Under the pieces are notes generated by a model. It had not been told where the DNA came from. It did no database searches and was given only the letters and a program-made list of their open reading frames with translations. The position numbers and the translations under genes were made by a program. A stretch of DNA of 64,000 nt from Meandrina meandrites (lineage: Eukaryota; Cnidaria; Anthozoa; Scleractinia; Meandrinidae): the NCBI GenBank assembly GCA_963693305.1, contig OY855913.1, forward strand, positions 26,122,614 to 26,186,613. The letters run 5' to 3'. Positions 60,901-64,000 of the stretch are shown piece by piece. Position 1 is the stretch's first letter. Every line of letters begins with the position of its first letter.

Positions 60901-63001
60901 ACCGCCGTCACCAAAGAAGAAAGTGTTATTGATGCGTGATCCTCGAATCAGTGAGCCATTACACTCTACCCAGGATCCTAGAGGAACTGAGTGCGGACAA
61001 TGCAACTCTATTGGTCCCATGGGATCATCGACGTCATACATCTGGCAAAAGAAAAACAAAAATATCAAACTTTTGCACTTCAAGCTTGATAGGTTTTTTT
61101 TTTATTTTGATAGTTCTTGACCTTGCATTCGAGATTAATAGCAGCTGATAAGTTTCTTGTCCCAAATCGGTCTTATCAAAAGAAGCAGAAAGGGATTAAA
61201 ATATCAGTTGTAAGAGAACGAATGTCTAAACAATTTATAACCATTTATTGGACAGTGACGAAATGTAAGTGAACAACTTAATTTAAGAAGGACAATTCCG
61301 GGATCAGCATTGAAATAAAATCCTATCAGGGAGGTTTAGAACGCGAAAGGAATGATTTTTTGAAATGCTGCCTTTATGAAAGACTTTTCTTATCTTAAAG
61401 ACATATTGTCCATTGCTTACTTGGCCTAAGTGTTGTACCCAGTTTTATGGTTCTTTCTATTCTGAAAAAGATTTTAATGTGCCCTCCCTCTGTTGAATAG
61501 CTGAAGAAGTGTCGAAATCAATACAGGCGGCGCTTGTGAGCAATGGCTAACTGTCTTGTTATGAGTAAAGAGATACACCTGATACACGTCTGTACGTTTC
61601 AAGAGTTATTCTCAAGTACTATCTGGACTTTCTTACCTCTGATACCGTTATTGAGCCCGTGATGAGGTTGGTTGCTTCCATAGAGACAATGTACGATCCC
61701 GGCTGGTCGTAAATATGATGAACCTCTGGCTGTTTAGAAGGTTCTAACGTTCCTGAACCATCGCCGAGCTTGAAGGAGAATGTGACATTTAGCCCATTGA
61801 TCATGTCTCCAAATATGGTAACTGGCTCAAGGAGAGGCAGGCGACCTGTTTTGATAAGACTCAGACCCAGTATCCTCTCGGACGCAGAATAGACGCTGTT
61901 TCTCAGTCGACCACCGCATCTGGGCAGTTAAAAGAAAACAAATGGAATTGCAGGTGGAACATAAGCATGCATGGTGTGCACACTGCAATTTGCAAACTGA
62001 TTGCTTTTGTCAAATAGATACAATAATGTACCGTACCTGAAAGTAGCGCAGATGACATTTCACGGTAATGAGCAATGTCACAATGTAACAATGTCTTGGT
62101 CATTTTTCTGATTACTTTGAAATTGAAGAAACCCTCAAAATGATATTTTTCTAACATAGAAAAACACCAAAGGACAACAAACTTGAAAGCAATTGGTGTT
62201 GTTCGTGACTTAGCTCCTCGGAAAGTAACAAAAAAAAACAACGCCTCATTCACCCTCAATGCATTGCAAACGTTTCACATTTGTAACGACAGATCGGCCC
62301 ACATGAACGCGGTTTAGCTATCCGAAATTATATAGAAAGTTAGTCGTGTTCTATCAAGAAATCCGCAAATCTGACTTTTTCTCCTGTTGTTGTCTCATAA
62401 GACTACTCGCTCTCATTTTCTACAAGCGATAGTCAACGAATCGCAGCCGAGTTGACTATCGCTCATAGAAAACGAAGGCTTGAAGTCTAATTGTTAAATA
62501 GAAAACAGTGGAGAACTAATCAGATTTGCGGACTTCCAATAGAACACAGCTGATTTAATACAAGAGGCAATTCTTTATGATTTTTGAAGAATTTTTGGTA
62601 TATAATTATGTGTATGTAAAGTTTCGACCTTTCAAAGGTAAGGATAGGAAAATGTTAACTTAGAAAGTAACGAGGGTCGTTACATTCCTTCTGAATCACA
62701 ACAAGCTGTAAACTAACAAATTCTATGGCTTCTAGGATTCTTTACCTTAGCGATGCCTGTGCTTCGCTCGGCCAGCTTTCGGAGCCTGGGCATGACATAT
62801 CACACTCTGAATCGTTCACTGTCGTGACTGGTAGGGCGTTGGCGCACAGACAGATATTCCCCTCCTGCAGTGTAGCATAGCGGTATTTCCTACCGCATTG
62901 TCTGAGACAATGAAGAGGGCTGATATCCTGCATGCTGTAATCGCCGGGACTTGAAATAAACAGGCGCTTCTCCTCATTTATTGCGTAGCAACCCATGTAC
63001 T
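36375..63001 (-). CDS. PKD1-like: Polycystin-1-like receptor-channel, 22 exons, N-terminus beyond the window
   Basis: Exons, 5' to 3' on minus: 62746-63001, 61637-61919, 60882-61041, 60199-60371, 56268-59532, 55246-55597, 54030-54472, 53559-53722, 52421-52597, 52041-52166, 51167-51337, 49641-49928, 47516-48163, 46581-46788, 45832-45992, 44186-44450, 42671-43753, 41691-41778, 41116-41293, 40142-40307, 39094-39291, 36375-37801. All joins keep frame, giving about 3425 residues. Domain order is WSC, PKD, LDL-A-like Cys-rich segment, PKD array, REJ/GAIN, GPS, TM1, PLAT, then TRPP-type channel, as in polycystin-1. Such proteins are large adhesion-type receptors that pair with or act as TRPP cation channels, often at cilia or the cell surface. 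The exon that starts at 63001 is not the first: it begins in mid-codon and no signal peptide is seen to 64000. The odd feature is the GPS region. Confidence 0.93.
38319..38557. repeat. MITE with ~32 base inverted ends in last intron
   Basis: Left GGTGATGGTAAACGAGGACA and onward to TTGCTGCGGA; the right end, read on the minus strand, is GGCGGTGGCAAACGAGGACA to TTGTTGCGGA, with three or four differences in ~32. GGACACATT motifs recur inside. It lies in the intron between exons 21 and 22 of the polycystin gene. Confidence 0.75.
39094..43753 (-). CDS. PKD1-like: Polycystin-1-like exons 17-21: end of PLAT, TM2-TM6 and polycystin extracellular domain
   Basis: Exon 42671-43753 carries the rest of PLAT (LFICEGWLAVEEGDG), then TM2 and TM3 (LTLLYCSMITNAMF; IMSSLIIIPVNLLIVGIF), a cytoplasmic loop with a run of 12 Lys, TM4 and TM5 (FLYIAWVICFLTCFTTAFFC; ILGIALIIAIII), and an acidic EEEEEEDDDKKKLDDEDWLH. 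Exons 41691-41778 and 41116-41293 give the pre-TM6 linker and TM6 (EVALYVFFVACLCIVSYSHR). Exons 40142-40307 and 39094-39291 encode part of the extracellular TOP (polycystin) domain, with FTYQAWEFNTSDELDTLPVM. Confidence 0.9.
39345..39505. repeat. Inverted-end repeat with poly-C
   Basis: AGTAGCGGATTCAGGGTAGG at the left and CTCGATCCGCCACTGAATAG at the right are loosely inverted, around C/G tracts. It is probably a short non-autonomous element within a polycystin intron. Confidence 0.45.
42973..43011 (-). repeat. AAG/AAA codon run coding for 12 lysines
   Basis: In exon 17 the minus strand runs AAG/AAA for twelve codons after ATG GAA, giving poly-Lys in the cytoplasmic loop before TM4. It sits in an otherwise conserved exon and keeps the frame. 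Confidence 0.85.
44186..45992 (-). CDS. PKD1-like: Polycystin-1-like exons 15-16: first transmembrane helix and PLAT domain
   Basis: Exon 45832-45992 holds the post-GPS strand SMFVAPNPIDFNKVF, TM1 (ALAAVLGIFGVYMILAIYA) and the stop-transfer RREDKKD. Exon 44186-44450 begins the PLAT/LH2 domain: HHYEITVYTGYGKRAGTTAD, FILSGDEGES, then the FLATFPESFGELNYLHLWHN block, which is the standard PLAT core that binds lipid or protein partners. It continues into the next exon (SPSWYVSRVLVHDL). Confidence 0.93.
44590..44740. repeat. Two head-to-head tRNA-like SINE ends
   Basis: On minus, ATAGCTCAGTTGGTAGAACA (44637-44656) is a tRNA A-box type sequence followed by a degraded B box (GGGCTCAAAATTCC). On plus, GAGCTAGAGCAACTCACCGG with GGTTCTAATCCCG (from 44709) is a second. 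They point away from each other in a polycystin intron. Confidence 0.45.
45190..45400. repeat. Dispersed GGATGGGATGCTAGTCCATC repeat
   Basis: CCCTGGATGGGATGCTAGTC followed by CATCGCAGGGTTACCCCCCA and a CGCCGGTACTCATTTATA phrase. Related copies occur at 59895-60160 and 60458-60660 in this window. No intact coding sequence. Confidence 0.65.
46581..49928 (-). CDS. PKD1-like: Polycystin-1-like exons 12-14: GAIN domain with atypical GPS
   Basis: Exon 49641-49928 is an acidic linker (GGEEDDEDAEEGEGMGG). Exon 47516-48163 is the beta-rich GAIN part, with KFMVAVRYDKKP, YVIPHVLINP and, at the end, YALRIYLPSCKMF...WTTKGCK. Exon 46581-46788 gives VGPKTIANSTHCLC, the second half of the GPS Cys-Trp-Cys-Cys frame. 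The usual next residues (H-L-T, the autoproteolysis site) are absent. Instead there is VPGEDDAEEVEEEVEETTTV, a Thr/Ala-rich stretch, and VKRKRFRRSVSKVNIAS before the next exon resumes with SMFVAPNPIDF. RFRR|S is a furin-type site. An in-phase alternative donor (GTGAGG, exon end 46740) would skip 159 bases of insert. Confidence 0.82.
48205..48510. repeat. Repeat-derived open frames in intron
   Basis: Overlapping ORFs on both strands (48241-48507 plus; 48194-48520 minus) lie between two polycystin exons and match neither the gene's frame nor splice phase. I read this as a mobile-element fragment. Confidence 0.45.
48990..49366. repeat. MITE with AAAGGGGCACTGTCAC inverted ends
   Basis: TTAAAGGGGCACTGTCACGG at the left pairs with TGGTGACAGTGTCCCTTTAA at the right, about 375 bases apart. 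It lies in the intron between exons 12 and 13 of the polycystin gene and belongs with the shorter 14857-14992 element. Confidence 0.7.
49587..49624. repeat. (ATA)n microsatellite
   Basis: A TAA/ATA trinucleotide run directly downstream of polycystin exon 12 (minus sense), inside the intron. Confidence 0.85.
50023..50292. repeat. (GAAC)n minisatellite-like tract, about 270 bases
   Basis: Near-perfect ACGA/GAAC tetranucleotide repeats with a few GAGC, GATC and AAAG variants. They open reading frames on both strands (RTNE-type on plus, SFVR-type on minus), but these are by-products of the repeat. It lies in the polycystin intron between exons 11 and 12. Confidence 0.95.
50469..50940 (-). pseudogene. 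Penelope-like element fragment (GIY-YIG region) with inverted ends
   Basis: On minus, CECSKVYIGETE is the start of a Penelope-like GIY-YIG endonuclease domain. After frame changes come MKERIKEHDRDI, then RRVKEVIHIRLHP and INRDSGIEIPEAW, typical of the same domain. A frameshift and an internal deletion break it, so it is inactive. The 3' part has a hammerhead-like motif. The whole is bracketed by ~53 base perfect inverted repeats (50469-50521 and 50888-50940). Confidence 0.8.
50517..50581 (-). ncRNA. Hammerhead-ribozyme-like motif in the Penelope remnant
   Basis: Minus strand: GCGAC (stem III, 5' side), then CTGATGA, stem II GACTAGCA/TGCAGTC with a GTAT loop, GAAAC and GTCGC (stem III, 3' side). 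The catalytic boxes are intact. The cleavage-side GU after GCGAC is changed to AC, so activity is doubtful. Hammerheads are known in Penelope-like elements. Confidence 0.65.
51167..55597 (-). CDS. PKD1-like: Polycystin-1-like exons 6-11: REJ module into GAIN
   Basis: Six exons (55246-55597, 54030-54472, 53559-53722, 52421-52597, 52041-52166, 51167-51337). The first contains LILDASDSKDPDFPDDMNGI, then FTWMC, the classic start of the receptor-for-egg-jelly (REJ) region. The next contains the typical YQWKLY...W block and GYLIPGREYRLQLNAW. The following short exons are helical and Ala/Gly-rich (FGDMQSAAGDEGGDQKAIQL, then QLSELPVKDFDGVAM, then SLGSAIGNVVGASIDSYQKA), as in the helical subdomain A of GAIN. 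The last four exons are in phase 0 throughout. Confidence 0.87.
51628..51681. repeat. (ATT)n microsatellite
   Basis: An uninterrupted run of ATT units, about 54 bases, in a polycystin intron. A G tract of about 25 bases lies further along at 51884-51908. Confidence 0.95.
53214..53239. repeat. Poly-G tract
   Basis: About 25 G residues in a polycystin intron, next to a decayed repeat with GACGAGCATCCCCGTCCC, a phrase also seen near 55950 as GACGAGCATCCCGCCC. Confidence 0.85.
56268..59532 (-). CDS. PKD1-like: Polycystin-1-like 3.3 kb exon: Cys-rich module and PKD-repeat array
   Basis: One 1088-codon exon. It begins VFRPRCFNGEKYCLSNKSC with eight or so Cys in 55 residues, resembling paired LDL-A-type modules. 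A beta-rich stretch follows, and then an array of PKD domains marked by WNFGDGN, VDFGDGS, FDFKDGT, ITFGDGE, WDYSDGS, WDFNDGS and WNFGDGS, each followed about 20-30 residues later by H-x-Y and G-x-(F/Y)-x-V. An eighth (LEFRDSFF) has lost the DG turn. PKD repeats act as a force-bearing ectodomain. The exon ends in the start of the REJ region. Many N-x-S/T sites are present. Its length, without introns, is unusual compared with the short exons around it. Confidence 0.93.
59895..60165. repeat. Dispersed GGATGGGATGCTAGTC repeat, copy 2
   Basis: GGTCGGAGCTTATCTCGGTTTCC, then CCCCCTGGATGGGATGCTAGTC, parallel to 45212-45285. Lies in the intron between polycystin exons 4 and 5. Confidence 0.65.
60199..61041 (-). 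CDS. PKD1-like: Polycystin-1-like exons 3-4: second PKD domain and linker
   Basis: Exon 60882-61041 (DPMGPIELHCPHSVPLGSW, later FFFGDGGYE) looks like the front half of a second PKD domain. Exon 60199-60371 (SRYYNAGPAIPRSNNTLHLV, then KVTEWEFEGAKTGNVRLQ) is the start of a beta-rich segment carried on into the large exon. The joins are phase 1 and phase 0. Confidence 0.82.
60458..60660. repeat. Dispersed GGATGGGATGCTAGT repeat, copy 3
   Basis: TTCCCTGGATGGGATGCTAG, then CCCAGCAATACGCCGGCACC and CATTTATATTCCTGCGTTGG, homologous with the other two copies; in the next intron. Confidence 0.6.
61637..63001 (-). CDS. PKD1-like: Polycystin-1-like exons: WSC domain and first PKD domain
   Basis: Exon 62746-63001 starts YMGCYAINEEKRLF and has CLRQCGRKYRYATLQEGNICLCANA, then SECDMSCPG. 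With the next exon's CGGRLRNSVYS it completes a WSC carbohydrate-binding-type module; the CGG arises across the splice (AAG|A TGC GGT). Exon 61637-61919 continues as a PKD immunoglobulin-like fold with FKLGDGSG and HHIYDQPGSYIVSMEATN. WSC followed by PKD is also the order in vertebrate polycystin-1. The 830 base intron between them and the one above hold repeats. Confidence 0.9.
62400..62560. repeat. Palindromic dispersed repeat
   Basis: CTCATTTTCTACAAGCGATAGTCAAC and GTTGACTATCGCTCATAGAAAACG form an inverted repeat, followed by CTAATCAGATTTGCGGACTTCCAATAGAACAC. Similar sequence is at about 2600-2640 and 2810-2850. It is in the intron between the WSC and PKD exons. Confidence 0.6.
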
Positions 63002-64000
63002 CTGAAATGAGAATGTCACGATATACACAGTCACTTTTTTGCGATATATAAAATTACCTTCAGTACGCTATTTCTGAGATACCTTTTGCCTTTTACCTCT
63101 TTTTCTTTTGCCTCTGTTTCAAAACGAGTCCTCATATACTCGTGTAAAATCTAGCCTCTCATCTAAAAGTGAGTTTGATTTGCATGAAAATGGACGTGTA
63201 GGTAAAACAAAATTTCATATGAATAGTCTCGCCCGAAGACTCGTTTTACACAGAGGCTGAAGACACAGAAACAAAAAAATCAATATTATAACAATGAAAC
63301 AAAGTGGTGAAGATTAGAAAACATTAAGACGGATTTTGACCCACAAATTTGAAAAATTAAGGCTTAACTTTCTTATGTGATGCGTCATCCATGATCATAC
63401 TTTTAGTCCTCTATACGACAAAGGCACGTATGGCGTGTAGAGAGTGTGAATCACCCCAGTTTAATTGTAATAACAGGGACCCTTTTCGTCATATTTGATG
63501 AACTACAACTAAAGCGTACCCGCTGCAAAGGTAAATTCAGGTAAATTGTTAACGTTTCGGTTGGCTAAAGTTGTTTAGTCAAATTAATACACCCTATTTG
63601 TTCTAACTTTTGAGGCCAACACCACCAGTTTAAAACTACCTTGTGAAAAGTTCTCATTTGATACATTTTTGTCAAATTACAAAACCTACATTTGTACCAT
63701 TGTTTAAAATTTTGTCTAAGGGATCCAGAAACACCTTGAGTTTTTTCATGAATGTACGTATGATGGTTTTGATTCTCCATATTTTTTATGAAATTGAAAG
63801 AAATTTATATGACTATCAAGCCTGAAAGGAAACGTTAATTGCAACGATTTTTTTTTAAATTTGAATTGACCAAAGCTATTAACGGCTTTGCACTTCAATG
63901 AACCAATAAACAATGTAAAAAGTTGTCGTAGAATAAATTGTTTTAAAGCAATTAAGTGATTGTTTTGATTGGCTGTTTTAAGCTCGTTTTATGGTGCTAG
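63002..64000. other. Intronic or upstream sequence of the polycystin gene
   Basis: The WSC exon begins in mid-codon at an acceptor (TTTCAG|AG), so transcription continues from the right. I find no further exon up to the window edge; small ORFs (63565-63780, 63643-63825) lack domains. Confidence 0.6.

Overview
The window looks like animal nuclear DNA. Genes are split by GT-AG introns, the intergenic DNA is AT-rich, and microsatellites, MITE-like palindromes, tRNA-derived SINE-like sequences and retroelement remnants are frequent. The gene families (a polycystin-1-type receptor-channel, an XK-related scramblase-like protein, an ALK-type glycine-rich protein, PDGF/VEGF-like cystine-knot proteins) and the style of the repeats suggest a cnidarian, probably an anthozoan such as a stony coral. 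The taxon is inference; the gene calls rest on the sequence.

Layout. (1) 3.3-6.5 kb, minus: a six-exon gene for a membrane-anchored PDGF/VEGF-like protein. (2) 9.5-13.9 kb: a full-length non-LTR retrotransposon (minus) with one 1129-residue ORF, flanked by identical ~155 bp direct repeats that each run into a (TAA)n tract. (3) 16.1-21.0 kb, minus: a second six-exon PDGF/VEGF-like gene, whose first four exons have the same boundaries and phases as the first, so the two are tandem paralogues. (4) 24.2-28.5 kb, minus: a three-exon gene for a secreted PAN/apple plus ALK-type glycine-rich protein, with a 1.45 kb foldback element in its large intron. (5) 30.7-31.9 kb, plus: a single-exon XK-related gene. 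(6) 33.2-33.3 kb, minus: an isolated candidate terminal exon. (7) 36.4-63.0 kb and beyond the right edge, minus: a polycystin-1-like gene of which 22 in-phase exons (about 3425 residues) are visible: WSC, PKD domains, an LDL-A-like Cys-rich segment, a 3.3 kb PKD-repeat exon, REJ/GAIN, GPS region, first TM, PLAT and the TRPP-type channel.

The secreted and cell-surface genes here could act in adhesion and signalling, but the window shows no operon-like linkage and I infer no shared pathway. The most notable points are the tandem PDGF/VEGF-like genes with transmembrane anchors, a polycystin GPS site whose autoproteolysis motif is absent and replaced by an acidic/Thr-rich loop ending in a furin-like RFRR motif (with an in-phase alternative donor that would remove it), the unusually long direct repeats round the retrotransposon, the foldback element, and two degenerate hammerhead-ribozyme-like motifs, one in a Penelope-like remnant. 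All exon joins were made by hand from splice consensus and reading phase, without transcript data.
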